DNA from: Edaphobacter paludis
GTDB lineage: Bacteria; Acidobacteriota; Terriglobia; Terriglobales; Acidobacteriaceae
Length of the DNA: 64,000 nt
Assembly: GCF_039993895.1 (NCBI RefSeq)
Contig: NZ_CP121194.1
Coordinates: 496,001 to 560,000, forward strand
Reading direction: 5' to 3'
The stretch's first letter is position 1. Each line of letters opens with the position of its first letter. Of this stretch, positions 1-8,024 are shown piece by piece. The position numbers and the translations under genes were made by a program. The notes beneath the pieces were generated by a model. That model saw nothing but the letters and a program-made list of their open reading frames with translations, was not told the origin of the DNA and made no database searches.

Positions 1-207
1 CCCTCCCCAAAGAACGCGATACACTTCTTAAGTTTGGCGCTGTAACTCGTGTGTCTCGATTCTGGGTTACAGGGACGACCGGCTTGAGTCTGCAATATTG
101 CGACGATTCAGCCAGTTGGCTTGATGCAGTGCTCCTGTATTCGCCCCATGCAGCACAATCTATGTGAAGAAGCGCCAGCGTTCCAACGCACGCTTGAGGT
201 TTTAGCT
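1..207. other. Upstream region of rplU
   Basis: This is the non-coding stretch before rplU. I see no gene, no clear sigma70 promoter and no recognisable ribosomal-protein leader fold. Short open frames here lack a ribosome-binding site and continue into rplU only by chance. The rplU-rpmA transcript may start inside it. Confidence 0.4.
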
Positions 208-540
208 ATGTACGCAGTCATCCGCACAGGCGGCAAGCAGTACCGGGTTGCCCCAGGCGACAAATTGAAGATTGAAACCACCGCCCACGAAAACGGCACC
301 GTAGAATTTTCCGACATCGTCGCAATCAGCGGCGAAGCAGGGAAGTTCGAGTCCGAGCTGTCTGGAGCGAAGGTTCTCGCCTCCGTCCTCGGCGAAGGCC
401 GTGGCGACAAGATCCTCGTCTTCAAGCTAAAGCGCAAGAAGCAGTACAAGAAGATGCAGGGCCACCGCCAGAATTTCGTGGAAGTCAAAATCAACGAGAT
501 TCAGTTCAACGGTAAAAGCTTCAAAGAAGAAGCAAAATAA
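208..540 (+). CDS. rplU: 50S ribosomal protein L21
   Basis: L21 binds 23S rRNA in the large ribosomal subunit. The protein is 110 residues, the usual length, and starts with the family signature MYAVIRTGGKQYRV. The C-terminal KRKKQYKKMQGHRQ basic stretch is also typical. An in-frame start further upstream exists, but the ATG at 208 matches the family N-terminus and has a TTGAGG-type Shine-Dalgarno about 8 bases before it. The gene is followed 73 bases later by rpmA, the classic L21-L27 pair. The obgE gene that often follows in other bacteria is absent. Confidence 0.97.
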   Translation: MYAVIRTGGKQYRVAPGDKLKIETTAHENGTVEFSDIVAISGEAGKFESELSGAKVLASVLGEGRGDKILVFKLKRKKQYKKMQGHRQNFVEVKINEIQFNGKSFKEEAK

Positions 541-613
541 GCAGCTCACCCAGTTGCTCACAGTTCAGATTTCATGCGCGAATGCCTGAGGGCCGCGCGA
601 AAGAGGCAATGCA

Positions 614-880
614 ATGGCACATAAAAAAGGCTTAGGCTCTTCTAAAAACGGCCGCGACTCAAACGCACAACGGCTCGGCGTTAAGCGCTTCGGCGGCGAA
701 ACCGTCACTGGCGGCTCCATCCTCGTCCGCCAGCGTGGAACACCGCTCAAGCCCGGCGCAAACGTAGGCCGCGGTAAGGACGACACCCTCTTTGCCAAGA
801 TCGACGGCGTGGTCCGCTTTCAGGACCGCGGCCAGATCGGTCGTTTCGTATCGGTCGATCCTATCGCCGTCTCGGCATAG
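614..880 (+). CDS. rpmA: 50S ribosomal protein L27
   Basis: L27 sits near the peptidyl-transferase centre, where its N-terminus touches the tRNAs. The 88-residue protein begins [16 protein letters not shown], the standard form without the cleavable N-terminal extension seen in Firmicutes. It carries the typical [10 protein letters not shown] and GKDDTLFA segments. An AAGAGG ribosome-binding site lies about 8 bases before the ATG. It is the second gene of the rplU-rpmA operon and is closed by a strong hairpin terminator about 20 bases downstream. Confidence 0.97.
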   Translation: MAHKKGLGSSKNGRDSNAQRLGVKRFGGETVTGGSILVRQRGTPLKPGANVGRGKDDTLFAKIDGVVRFQDRGQIGRFVSVDPIAVSA

Positions 881-897
881 CAATTCGGCAGCAATAG

Positions 898-922
898 AAA
901 GCCCTGCTTTGGCAGGGCTTTT
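898..922 (+). terminator. Rho-independent terminator after rpmA
   Basis: AGCCCTGC and GCAGGGCT form an 8-bp GC-rich stem around a short TTTG loop, followed by a T run. It ends the rplU-rpmA transcript. The A-rich left flank may let it also serve the converging MBL gene on the minus strand. Confidence 0.85.
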
Positions 923-938
923 CCGCGTTCCTCCGACA

Positions 939-1811
939 TTATTCTGTCGCAACGACCACCGGCTTGCCCTTCTCATTCAGCCCGATCCGCGCCATCGGCG
1001 TCCGATGGTCATGCGTAAACAGGACCAGCCACTTCTCCGGGATCGCCCGCTGATAGAACCGCTTCCGCTGGACGATAGTCTCCAGCGGATCGAGGTCGTA
1101 GCCCATCACCCAGGTAATATCCAGGTGGGCGCTGGTTGGGATCAGGTCTGAGATGTAGCACGCATGCCCTGTCCCCGACTCGATGTGGACACCCATCATC
1201 TGCGCGGTGTGGCCCGGAAAAAGTTCAACGCGAACCCCCGGACAGATCAGCATGTCGTGGCCATCGATTAGCGTCATCTGTCCAGACTCGATAAGCGGGT
1301 CGTAATTCGGCGAAAGATAGCTCACACGGTCACGCTCCAGTTGAAGGTGTCCATGTTCCACCTCGCCACGATGCGCAAAATACCGCGCGTTCGGAAACGT
1401 CGGCGTCACCGAGCCATCTGCCTGAAGAGTCGTGTTCCAGCCGCAATGGTCGAAGTGAAGATGGGTATTGACGACAAAGTCCACTTCTTCGACCGTGATT
1501 CCAGCCGCCGCGAGTGAAGCAGGTAGAAGCTCCTGGTTTTCATAGATCTCGCGCAGCTTCGCCGGCTGTTTGTTGCCGATCCCTGTCTCGATCACGACCG
1601 TATGTTTACCAGTCCGCACGACGACAGTGTTCAGCCCAAGCTGAATGCAGTTCCGCTCATCAGCAGCAACCCGTTTCTGCCAGAGCATCTTGGGCACAAC
1701 GCCAAACATAGCCCCGCCGTCGAGTTTGTACGTTCCATCCGTGCAAACCGTCAGCTCAAAGTCGCCAACCTGCGTTCGCGCCCGTACCAGATCAACATCA
1801 GCCGTCTGCAT
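939..1811 (-). CDS. MBL-fold metallo-hydrolase (YtnP/lactonase-like)
   Basis: This 290-residue protein has the metallo-beta-lactamase fold. The zinc motif THLHFDH at residues 116-122 (His117, His119, Asp121, His122) is followed by CGWN, and further ligands are visible at PGHTAQ and FTHDH. The spacing resembles the YtnP/AttM group, which includes quorum-quenching lactonases, but substrate cannot be read from sequence. There is no signal peptide, so it is probably cytoplasmic. The chosen ATG has GAGAGGA 5 bases upstream; the frame stays open further 5' without a better start. It lies 46 bases downstream of the zinc-ribbon gene on the same strand and may be co-transcribed with it. Confidence 0.85.
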   Translation of the reverse strand: MQTADVDLVRARTQVGDFELTVCTDGTYKLDGGAMFGVVPKMLWQKRVAADERNCIQLGLNTVVVRTGKHTVVIETGIGNKQPAKLREIYENQELLPASLAAAGITVEEVDFVVNTHLHFDHCGWNTTLQADGSVTPTFPNARYFAHRGEVEHGHLQLERDRVSYLSPNYDPLIESGQMTLIDGHDMLICPGVRVELFPGHTAQMMGVHIESGTGHACYISDLIPTSAHLDITWVMGYDLDPLETIVQRKRFYQRAIPEKWLVLFTHDHRTPMARIGLNEKGKPVVVATE

Positions 1812-1857
1812 AAATGTCCTCTCATTCCATCGTAATGGGAGGAACGGCTGTTTGCAG

Positions 1858-2253
1858 TTAGGCAGACGGAGCGGAAGTCCCGGGGTCCGCGTTGGCGGGT
1901 CGCGCCTCAGAGGCTGCAGCAATAAGATCCGCAGTCATTGCCGAGGCAGGCTGCTTACGCTGAAAACATTGACGACAAAGCACAGGCCGCCCTTGTGTCG
2001 GCTTGAAAGGAACAGTTGTCTCCACGCCACACTCTGAGCATTGAGTGCGTGTTTCGGTACGTGCCAGTACGGCCGAAGAAGGACTTGCGCCTGGGCGCAA
2101 GGACGCGACACCCGCCCGCTTGAATTTGCAGGGTTTACAGCGCTTGGGGTCGTTCTTGAATTGTTTGTCGAAGAAGAAGAGTTGTTCGCCGGCGGTGAAG
2201 ATGAATTCACCACCACAATCTGCGCATGTCAAAAGTCTATCTACGAATTCCAT
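1858..2253 (-). CDS. Zinc-ribbon protein with CxxC-x17-CxxC domain
   Basis: The 131-residue protein carries two cysteine pairs near the N-terminus (CADC and CKPC, enclosing GGEFIFTAGEQ), which matches the probable zinc-ribbon family zf-trcl. It has a second module, CSEC-x17-CRQC, which fits the CxxC-x17-CxxC family. The rest is Ala/Ser/Pro-rich and probably disordered. Such proteins are presumed nucleic-acid or protein binding; the role is unknown. A GGGAG-type site precedes the ATG. A possible 11-residue leader peptide lies about 50 bases upstream on the same strand. Confidence 0.8.
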   Translation of the reverse strand: MEFVDRLLTCADCGGEFIFTAGEQLFFFDKQFKNDPKRCKPCKFKRAGVASLRPGASPSSAVLARTETRTQCSECGVETTVPFKPTQGRPVLCRQCFQRKQPASAMTADLIAAASEARPANADPGTSAPSA

Positions 2254-2541
2254 AGCCGCTTCTCCCGTCTTGCGGAAAAAGGGTGAATACCCGTAGGCAG
2301 GGGTTATTGCGAGGCCAACGGGCGCTCAACCTTGTTCATAATCTTTCCTTGCAGGATGTATAGGGGCCCGTGCTTCGAGTTTTGAACGAATTGATGTTTT
2401 CCGGTCACGGTGAGCCGCTGCGCAGGTTCTCTCTGCCGGAGTACCAGTCCAATGGCGGGAGTCCATCTTCTGGTGGTTGTGGTTTCAGGTGGCCGTCCGC
2501 AGCTTGAGAGTTGGGACGGCCTGACCTAGTTTAGGGAGCGA
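2254..2541. other. Spacer between zinc-ribbon gene and rpsU
   Basis: About 290 bases without a normal gene. On the minus strand it holds a candidate 11-codon ORF (2304-2339) close to the zinc-ribbon gene. Nearer rpsU there is a perfect 8-bp inverted repeat GGCCGTCC/GGACGGCC (2491-2498 and 2514-2521, 15-base loop). The hairpin lies just downstream of rpsU but has no T run, so it is not a textbook terminator. Confidence 0.4.
2304..2339 (-). CDS. Candidate leader peptide of 11 residues
   Basis: ATG to TAA encodes MNKVERPLASQ on the minus strand, about 50 bases upstream of the zinc-ribbon gene. An AAGGA ribosome-binding site sits 6 bases before the ATG, which is as good as those of real genes here. 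The peptide has no run of a single amino acid that would mark classic attenuation. It may be chance; translation and conservation are untested. Confidence 0.25.
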   Translation of the reverse strand: MNKVERPLASQ

Positions 2542-2739
2542 TTAATCCTGCTCCTTGCGGACCTTCTTGCGATTGCGCTTGCGTGCGAGCGCTTCTTTTA
2601 CGCGCTTCTTTTCACCTGGTTTCAGATAAAAGGAGTGACGCTTGACTTCCTTGATAATGTCTTCGGTCTGCACCTTGCGCTTAAAGCGGCGCAGAGCATT
2701 TTCAAGGGGTTCGCCTTCTTGTACTCGAACCTCTGCCAA
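2542..2739 (-). CDS. rpsU: 30S ribosomal protein S21 (TTG start)
   Basis: S21 is a small basic protein of the 30S subunit that supports initiation. The 65-residue product matches the family: AEVRVQEGEPLENALRRFKR, then KRHSFYLKPGEKKR and a Lys/Arg-rich tail. No ATG is in the right place. A TTG at 2739 has GGAGG upstream and gives exactly the usual family N-terminus (MAEVRV). An in-frame ATG further upstream would add a non-conserved extension. The upstream region (2760-2850) is strongly AT-rich, suggesting a strong promoter. Confidence 0.93.
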   Translation of the reverse strand: MAEVRVQEGEPLENALRRFKRKVQTEDIIKEVKRHSFYLKPGEKKRVKEALARKRNRKKVRKEQD

Positions 2740-2931
2740 GAAAAATACACCTCCAAACAGTCCCGGATTGGGAAATATATCCCGGGTGGGATACATATAT
2801 ATACCAGAATACCCTAATTTGGAAATTTATTTATAGAGAGGTTGAGAACCTTATATGGCGGACAGATCGAATATTGATTCGTAGTGAGACCATATAGCAG
2901 CCCCGTAAAATGGAAACAGGAGATAGAGACC

Positions 2932-3147
2932 ATGGCTCGTGAGATTGAATGGACAGATTCGGAAGAGATTGGAATTCAATTGCAGGAGAAGTTTCCGGAT
3001 ACCGATCCTTATACTGTTCGGTTTACCGACCTGCACCGCTATGTGACCGAGCTGCCCGGGTTTGCCGGAGACCCGGCAAAGTCGAATGAGGGCATTCTGG
3101 AGGCCATTCAGAAGGCCTGGCACGAGGAGTATGAGGACGCGAAGTAG
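2932..3147 (+). CDS. iscX: Fe-S assembly protein IscX
   Basis: IscX is a small acidic adaptor that binds the cysteine desulfurase IscS, competes with frataxin and can bind iron. The 71-residue product has the family pattern EWTDSEEIG, then DPYTVRFTDLHRYV and a C-terminal EAIQKAWHEEYED. AGGAGATAG lies just before the ATG. It normally ends an isc operon; here it stands alone in front of lipA with a 5-base gap, so the two are almost surely co-transcribed. The arrangement suggests iron-sulfur supply for LipA, which is inference. Confidence 0.9.
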   Translation: MAREIEWTDSEEIGIQLQEKFPDTDPYTVRFTDLHRYVTELPGFAGDPAKSNEGILEAIQKAWHEEYEDAK

Positions 3148-3152
3148 ATACA

Positions 3153-4082
3153 ATGGAAGGGATGACTCCAACTGCTGAGCTGGTGCAGATTGATTTGTCG
3201 CCGCGGAAGCCAGCACGGAAGCCAGAATGGCTGAAGGCCAAGGCCCCCGTGGGCGAAACCTTTCATGCGCTGAAAAAGATGGCGCGTGAGCTGAATCTGC
3301 ACACGGTCTGTGAGAGCGCGCAGTGCCCGAATATTGGCGAGTGTTGGAACCAGAAGGCCGCTACCTTCATGATGTTGGGAAACCTGTGCACACGGCGGTG
3401 CGGGTTTTGCGCTGTGCCCAAGGGCAAGCCGGAGCCCATTGATTTCGACGAGCCCCGCCGGGTGGCTTATGCGGTAGCGCAGTTGGGCCTCGCTCATGCC
3501 GTAATTACCAGCGTGAATCGGGATGACGACAACATAGGCGCTGCGCGGGCGTTTGTGAAGGTGATCGAAGAGATCCGGTTGCAGGCTGTGGGGTGCAGGG
3601 TCGAGGTGCTGACCCCGGACTTTCAAGGGGTCGAAGAGGCGCTGCGGCTGGTAGTCGCGGCCAGGCCGGAGATTCTGAACCACAATATCGAGACTGTTCC
3701 GCGTCTGTATCGCGTGGCCAAGAGCGGTGGCCGGTATGAGCGCTCCCTGGGCTTTCTGGAGAAGGCCAAGGCGATTGCAGCCGAGACGGGCGAAACCCTT
3801 GTGACCAAGACAGGCATCATCGTCGGCATGGGTGAAGAGATGCACGAGTTGCTGGCTGTATTCCGCGATCTGGCCGACCGCAAGGTGGATATTCTCACGA
3901 TTGGACAATACCTGCGGCCTTCGCGGGATCATCTGGTGATGTCCCGGTACTACACGCCGGAGGAGTTCGCATTCCTGAAGCATGAGGCGTTGGGGATGGG
4001 CTTTCGGCATGTGGAAAGCGGGCCGCTGGTGCGGTCGAGCTACCACGCGCACGAGCAGGCGCAGAGTACCGGGTTAGCATAG
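3153..4082 (+). CDS. lipA: Lipoyl synthase
   Basis: LipA is a radical-SAM enzyme that inserts two sulfurs into protein-bound octanoate, making lipoyl groups for pyruvate dehydrogenase and related complexes. The 309-residue protein has both clusters: the auxiliary cluster cysteines in CESAQCPNIGEC (C53, C58, C64) and the radical-SAM motif CTRRCGFC (C79, C83, C86). The C-terminal RSSYHA motif is present. The ATG at 3153 lies 5 bases after iscX with no strong ribosome-binding site, fitting translational coupling; a second ATG at 3162 is possible. No lipB is in view. Confidence 0.96.
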   Translation: MEGMTPTAELVQIDLSPRKPARKPEWLKAKAPVGETFHALKKMARELNLHTVCESAQCPNIGECWNQKAATFMMLGNLCTRRCGFCAVPKGKPEPIDFDEPRRVAYAVAQLGLAHAVITSVNRDDDNIGAARAFVKVIEEIRLQAVGCRVEVLTPDFQGVEEALRLVVAARPEILNHNIETVPRLYRVAKSGGRYERSLGFLEKAKAIAAETGETLVTKTGIIVGMGEEMHELLAVFRDLADRKVDILTIGQYLRPSRDHLVMSRYYTPEEFAFLKHEALGMGFRHVESGPLVRSSYHAHEQAQSTGLA

Positions 4083-4122
4083 GCGATCGGCGCGATGACG
4101 AATACTTGCCAACGGAGGATAA

Positions 4123-4401
4123 ATGCCTCCCTTCTCTGAAGTGACGCGGGTTGAAGCCGCGATTAAAAACAAGAGTGCCAAAGATCTGGAATGGGCTGTG
4201 TGGTATTGCCGAATGCGGCAGGCAATCCCTTCTGCGCGTCCCGCAGACCTGAAGTATTGGGGCGGGATGGAGGAGAAGGTTCAGGCGGCGATGGCAAAGC
4301 CGATTGAAGCGAAACAGTATCCAGCGCGGAAGAAGAAGCCGATCCGGGGACTGGGATCAGGGCCGATGGGCCCGGATTCCAAGGACGTAGCTGAAGAATG
4401 A
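4123..4401 (+). CDS. Small conserved protein of unknown function
   Basis: A 92-residue protein that I do not recognise. It starts MPPFSEVTRVEAAI, has a Trp-rich middle (LEWAVWYCRMR, LKYWGGMEEKV) that looks helical, and ends in a basic, Gly/Pro-rich tail. There is no signal peptide or membrane segment. A strong CGGAGG site lies 6 bases before the ATG. It follows lipA by 40 bases and is closed by its own terminator, so it is the third gene of the iscX-lipA unit. A role in iron-sulfur or lipoate metabolism is only a guess from position. Confidence 0.75.
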   Translation: MPPFSEVTRVEAAIKNKSAKDLEWAVWYCRMRQAIPSARPADLKYWGGMEEKVQAAMAKPIEAKQYPARKKKPIRGLGSGPMGPDSKDVAEE

Positions 4402-4402
4402 G

Positions 4403-4428
4403 ACTCCATCTCAAAAGATGGAGTTTTT
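4403..4428 (+). terminator. Terminator of the iscX-lipA unit
   Basis: ACTCCATCT and AGATGGAGT form a perfect 9-bp stem around a CAAA loop and run into five T residues. It starts directly after the stop of the small protein and faces the converging glycoside hydrolase gene. Confidence 0.88.
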
Positions 4429-4434
4429 CGCAGC

Positions 4435-6633
4435 TTATCGCACCATCAACACCCGGGTCTCATAGGGCTTCAGCTTCAACTGCACTGACATTGTGCCTTC
4501 GCCGCGCGTAGAAGCCACTGACGAAACCGCACCGGTCGAAGGGTCCCATTCCTCCACCAGTTGCCCGTCGTTGCGAAAGGTGACGGAGTCGGAGGTCGGC
4601 GTCAGGCCCTCATTGAAGAAAAGGTAGACATCCGAGTCCTTCAGACGACGCTTCATGCATCGCAACGACGCGTCCGGTGAATTCAACCACAAATCAGGTT
4701 CACTCACCGCAGCCTTTACCGCCTGCAGAATCGCTGGAGCGACTATCTGCGGAGCCGGAGGAGCAGATGGAGGATAGGCTGGCGGAGTTGGCGTTGCAGA
4801 CAATTGTGCTGAAGTCTCCACCGATGCCCAGGAGAAGTCGGCAGCGGTAGTTGCCCGCGCATCGAGGATTGTTCGTCCTGAGATCAGCCCCGGTGTTCGG
4901 CCTAGAAACAGCACCTTACCGCCGTCCGCCGCGAAAGCCCGCAGCCGGCCCAGCGCCGCCTTTGAGAGCACCGCGGCACCCGGCAGAATCACCGTGCGGT
5001 ACTGGTTGCCGCTCATCGTGTCGAGTGTCCCGTGGCCAGCCTTCAGATCCGTTGCGAGTGCGTCCTCGTTCACGATGTCGAAGTCGATCTGGTGCTCCGA
5101 GAGCAGCCGTTCGGTCGAAACGAAGGCAGCGTCAGAAGCGGCATCACCCAGCCACATCGAACTGGAAGGGATGAAGAGCGCCACGGAAGCTGCCGGCTCG
5201 CCCATCGACAGCAGATAGCTCATGCGCCGCACGTACGTCAGCAGCGACGGATAAGCCGGGTCCTTCATGTATCCCGACAGCGGATGTCCGCCCGTGCTGG
5301 CAGGGAAGTACATCGTCTCCACGAGGTTCACGCCACGCACAAACTGCTCGTTCAAGATGTAACGAGCCATGGTCACGTCGGGGGCGGGGCGGTAGGCCGC
5401 GAAGCTCTCCGTAAACGCGCGCGGATGTCCGTACACATGGGCCGCCGATGCAGCCAGCCGTGGGAAGTCTGAGACCGTATCCGTCCAGATCTGATGCCAG
5501 ATTGTATCGATGCCCGGCACCTCCACGTACTTCATATCGCGCATGAACTCGCCTTCACTACGCGTCAACTGCATCTCCATCTCTTCGTGGTTCAAATGCA
5601 CCTGATACTCCAGGTGGTTCTCCGCGCACCACTCTCCCTGCGGCTTGAAGAAGCCATAGCGAAACATCTGTGAGAACACGTCATAGTAGTCGGCCTTCGC
5701 ACGCTTCTGCTTTTCCGTCATCGCCGCGCCTTTCGGCAACAGAAACGTCGCGACATAGGGCCGAATGTCATACCCCTTCAACTGCTCAAACTGCGTGAAG
5801 AACTTCGGTGTCCAGGGTAGTCCAGCGATGGAGTAGTCGGGCTCGTCTCCTCGGAATCCCATAATTGTCTTGCCGAACTCATCGCCGACGGCCTTCTTGT
5901 ACTGTTCATGCGTGAATTCGAGATATTGCTGCGTAGCTGCCGGGTCCATGTAGTCTTCGAGCGACTGCGAGCCATCTTTCTTGCGCTCAGGATTCGTATC
6001 CGACCGCGTCGGCGAGGTTCTGAACTGATGCTCAACCACCATCACCGTCCAATTGCCCGCAGGTGCAGTCCAGGCAATGGTGCCATTTGCAAAGGGAACA
6101 GTTACGGTTGCGCCGTCGGCTGAATTGATCGCCGTGACCGCAACCGTATCCGGCCCTACCGCCAGTTTCACCACATCGCCGCCACGGGCGGGAATCCTCT
6201 GCGCGACCTCCAGGGCCTGCATTCGCAGCGCTGGTTTCAGTTGCGTAAACTTGCCGCCGGCAAATCCGCTCGGATACCCGGCGTCATCCACAATCCACAC
6301 CCGCATGTCGCGCGTCTTCGCTTCCTGCACGAACATGCGGAAGAACTTGAAGTACTTCGGCGACAGATAGGCGAACGGCATCCCGAACCCGGCCTGCACC
6401 GTCACTGCGCGATAGCCTAGCGACTTCATCGTATCCAGATCGCGCTTGATCACCGTCTGGTCCACCGCGCCATTGAGTCCGTAGTACGGCTCCGGCCCGT
6501 ACTCGGATGGCGGATTGACCCACGCCTGCTGCACGCGGGCCGCTGTGGGCATCTGTATCTTCTGCCAGGGCTGTTGGGCCAGTGCGCCCATCGAAACAAA
6601 AGAAGCCAGTGCACCTACAAACATCTTCTTCAT
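4435..6633 (-). CDS. Exported GH106-like glycoside hydrolase
   Basis: The 732-residue protein has a clear signal peptide (MKKMFVGALASFVSMGALA, cut before QQ). The N-terminal part follows the pattern of GH106 alpha-L-rhamnosidases: WVNPPSEYGPEPYYGLNG, DLDTMKSLGYRAVTVQ, DDAGYPSGFAGG, an acidic GFRGDEPDY, and VPGIDTIW. GH106 enzymes remove rhamnose from plant polysaccharides and glycosides; actual substrate is inferred. It would act outside the cytoplasm. I chose the ATG at 6633 because AGGAAC precedes it and the signal peptide starts there; an ATG at 6654 is an alternative. It stands alone between converging lipA-unit genes and a divergent membrane pair. Confidence 0.8.
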   Translation of the reverse strand: MKKMFVGALASFVSMGALAQQPWQKIQMPTAARVQQAWVNPPSEYGPEPYYGLNGAVDQTVIKRDLDTMKSLGYRAVTVQAGFGMPFAYLSPKYFKFFRMFVQEAKTRDMRVWIVDDAGYPSGFAGGKFTQLKPALRMQALEVAQRIPARGGDVVKLAVGPDTVAVTAINSADGATVTVPFANGTIAWTAPAGNWTVMVVEHQFRTSPTRSDTNPERKKDGSQSLEDYMDPAATQQYLEFTHEQYKKAVGDEFGKTIMGFRGDEPDYSIAGLPWTPKFFTQFEQLKGYDIRPYVATFLLPKGAAMTEKQKRAKADYYDVFSQMFRYGFFKPQGEWCAENHLEYQVHLNHEEMEMQLTRSEGEFMRDMKYVEVPGIDTIWHQIWTDTVSDFPRLAASAAHVYGHPRAFTESFAAYRPAPDVTMARYILNEQFVRGVNLVETMYFPASTGGHPLSGYMKDPAYPSLLTYVRRMSYLLSMGEPAASVALFIPSSSMWLGDAASDAAFVSTERLLSEHQIDFDIVNEDALATDLKAGHGTLDTMSGNQYRTVILPGAAVLSKAALGRLRAFAADGGKVLFLGRTPGLISGRTILDARATTAADFSWASVETSAQLSATPTPPAYPPSAPPAPQIVAPAILQAVKAAVSEPDLWLNSPDASLRCMKRRLKDSDVYLFFNEGLTPTSDSVTFRNDGQLVEEWDPSTGAVSSVASTRGEGTMSVQLKLKPYETRVLMVR

Positions 6634-6882
6634 GAACTGTTCCTGTCTTTTCATTCCCGAGGGCAGAGGCATCCACTGCCAAAATTTGATAAAACCCGCC
6701 CAGCAAAATTTATACAGTGTTGGGGTGATAGCTGGAAACTATTTCATTTGCGGAATTCTCTCGCGGACGTGCTCATTCAAGAAGGCATTATGGGGAAGTC
6801 GTATTGTGCGGAAGCGCACTCCGTGTTTTCATCTCACTACGCATCCGTGCGCAACATGAGTCACCGACAGGAGCGCTCCGCT

Positions 6883-7560
6883 ATGCAATATCAGGTGTCA
6901 CGCAATGGCCAGATGTACGGCCCCTATACTCTCGAAGATCTTCAGCGTTACGTGGCCTCCGGGCACATACTGTATACCGACCTTGCTAAAGGCGAGGACA
7001 TGTCGGAGTGGCTGCCGGTCTCACAGATTCTCGGTGCAACGTCCCCCGGTGCTGCACCGGCGTATGCGGCGCCCACGGCCTACGCGCAGCCACCTGCCAG
7101 CGCGTATCCCGATGCCCCGGATCTCAACTGGGCGCTCGAACTTCTGCTCGGTTTTCTTACCTGCGCTCTCTTTGTCATTGCGTGGAACCTGGTCATCGCC
7201 TCGTGGGCCAAGCGAGTTCAGCCTACCAGCAAAGCGCTGACGTACTACATCATTGCCACCGTGCTGATCGTGCTCAACTTCGGCGGCTCCTACGGCGGAG
7301 TACTCGCGGCCATGCACCATCAACCGCACCACCAGAGCATCTTCGGTGGCTTCATCGCTATTGCCACCTGGGTCATTCGGCTGATCGCCCGATTTACGCT
7401 GCGCGACACGCTCGAGCAGCACTACAACGGCCCTGAGCCTCTCGGCCTGCGCCTCAGCGCCGTCATGACGTTCTTCTTCGGCGGCATTTATTTCCAGTAC
7501 AAACTCAACCGCATTAACGAGATTAAGGAAACTCTGCGTTACCGGAACGCAGGACGATGA
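6883..7560 (+). CDS. GYF-domain membrane protein
   Basis: The 225-residue protein begins with a GYF_2 domain (residues about 2-50: QYQVSRNGQMYGPYTLEDLQRYV and a conserved W in MSEWLPV), which usually binds proline-rich peptides. A Pro/Ala linker follows, then about four hydrophobic segments of DUF4234-like type ending FFGGIYFQYKLNRI. It is therefore an inner-membrane protein with a soluble sensor-like head. AGGAG lies 10 bases before the chosen ATG; an ATG at 6856 is possible. Its stop overlaps the next start (ATGA), so the two are translated together. Function unknown. Confidence 0.78.
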   Translation: MQYQVSRNGQMYGPYTLEDLQRYVASGHILYTDLAKGEDMSEWLPVSQILGATSPGAAPAYAAPTAYAQPPASAYPDAPDLNWALELLLGFLTCALFVIAWNLVIASWAKRVQPTSKALTYYIIATVLIVLNFGGSYGGVLAAMHHQPHHQSIFGGFIAIATWVIRLIARFTLRDTLEQHYNGPEPLGLRLSAVMTFFFGGIYFQYKLNRINEIKETLRYRNAGR

Positions 7561-7958
7561 CTGCCAACGGTCGTAGCCGTATCGCAGATACATTGCGTGC
7601 GGCTACGCCTCTGGTCATCATCGCATTGGCCTCAGTGATTCTTCTGCGTTTCCCGCCTGAGCAATATTCGTTCTATCCCCAGTGCCCCATTTATCGCTAC
7701 CTTCATATTGAGTGTCCCGGCTGCGGAACCACCCGCGCTCTCGCCGCACTTCTCCATGGCCACATTCTTGAAGCTTTTCGTCTCAACGCGCTCATCACGT
7801 CCCTCATGCCGCCAGCAGCAATCTACGCTGTTCTCTGCTACTGCCGTTTCCTTCAGGGCAAAACCTTGCGCCTGCCGCATCTGCCCTCGGCAGCGGTCTA
7901 TGCAGCTCTGGCTGTTGCCGCGGCCTTTATGGTCGTCCGCAATCTACCGCATATCTAG
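7557..7958 (+). CDS. DUF2752 membrane protein
   Basis: A 133-residue protein with three hydrophobic segments and the hallmark of DUF2752, CPGCGTTRA (Cys53 and Cys56), preceded by another Cys at 43. The family has no firmly known role. It overlaps the GYF-domain gene by four bases, and such proteins are often found beside TM2/DUF4234 proteins, so the pair probably forms one membrane complex. The cysteine pair could be redox-active or bind metal; that is inference. Confidence 0.82.
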   Translation: MTANGRSRIADTLRAATPLVIIALASVILLRFPPEQYSFYPQCPIYRYLHIECPGCGTTRALAALLHGHILEAFRLNALITSLMPPAAIYAVLCYCRFLQGKTLRLPHLPSAAVYAALAVAAAFMVVRNLPHI

Positions 7959-7973
7959 ATTGAGTAGCAGACG

Positions 7974-8000
7974 CAAAACAGCCCCGGCAAACGCCGAGGC
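7974..8000 (-). terminator. Terminator after bactofilin gene
   Basis: Read on the minus strand, GCCTCGGC and GCCGGGGC form an 8-bp stem (one G-T wobble) around GTTT, followed by TGTTTT. It lies 25 bases beyond the bactofilin stop. On the plus strand the same hairpin lacks a T run. Confidence 0.65.
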
Positions 8001-8024
8001 CGCTTTGACAAATCACGGAAGAGT

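Noticed and set aside
2491..2521. Terminator for rpsU
   Set aside because: A perfect 8-bp inverted repeat is present but has a 15-base loop and no T run on either strand, so I did not call it a terminator.
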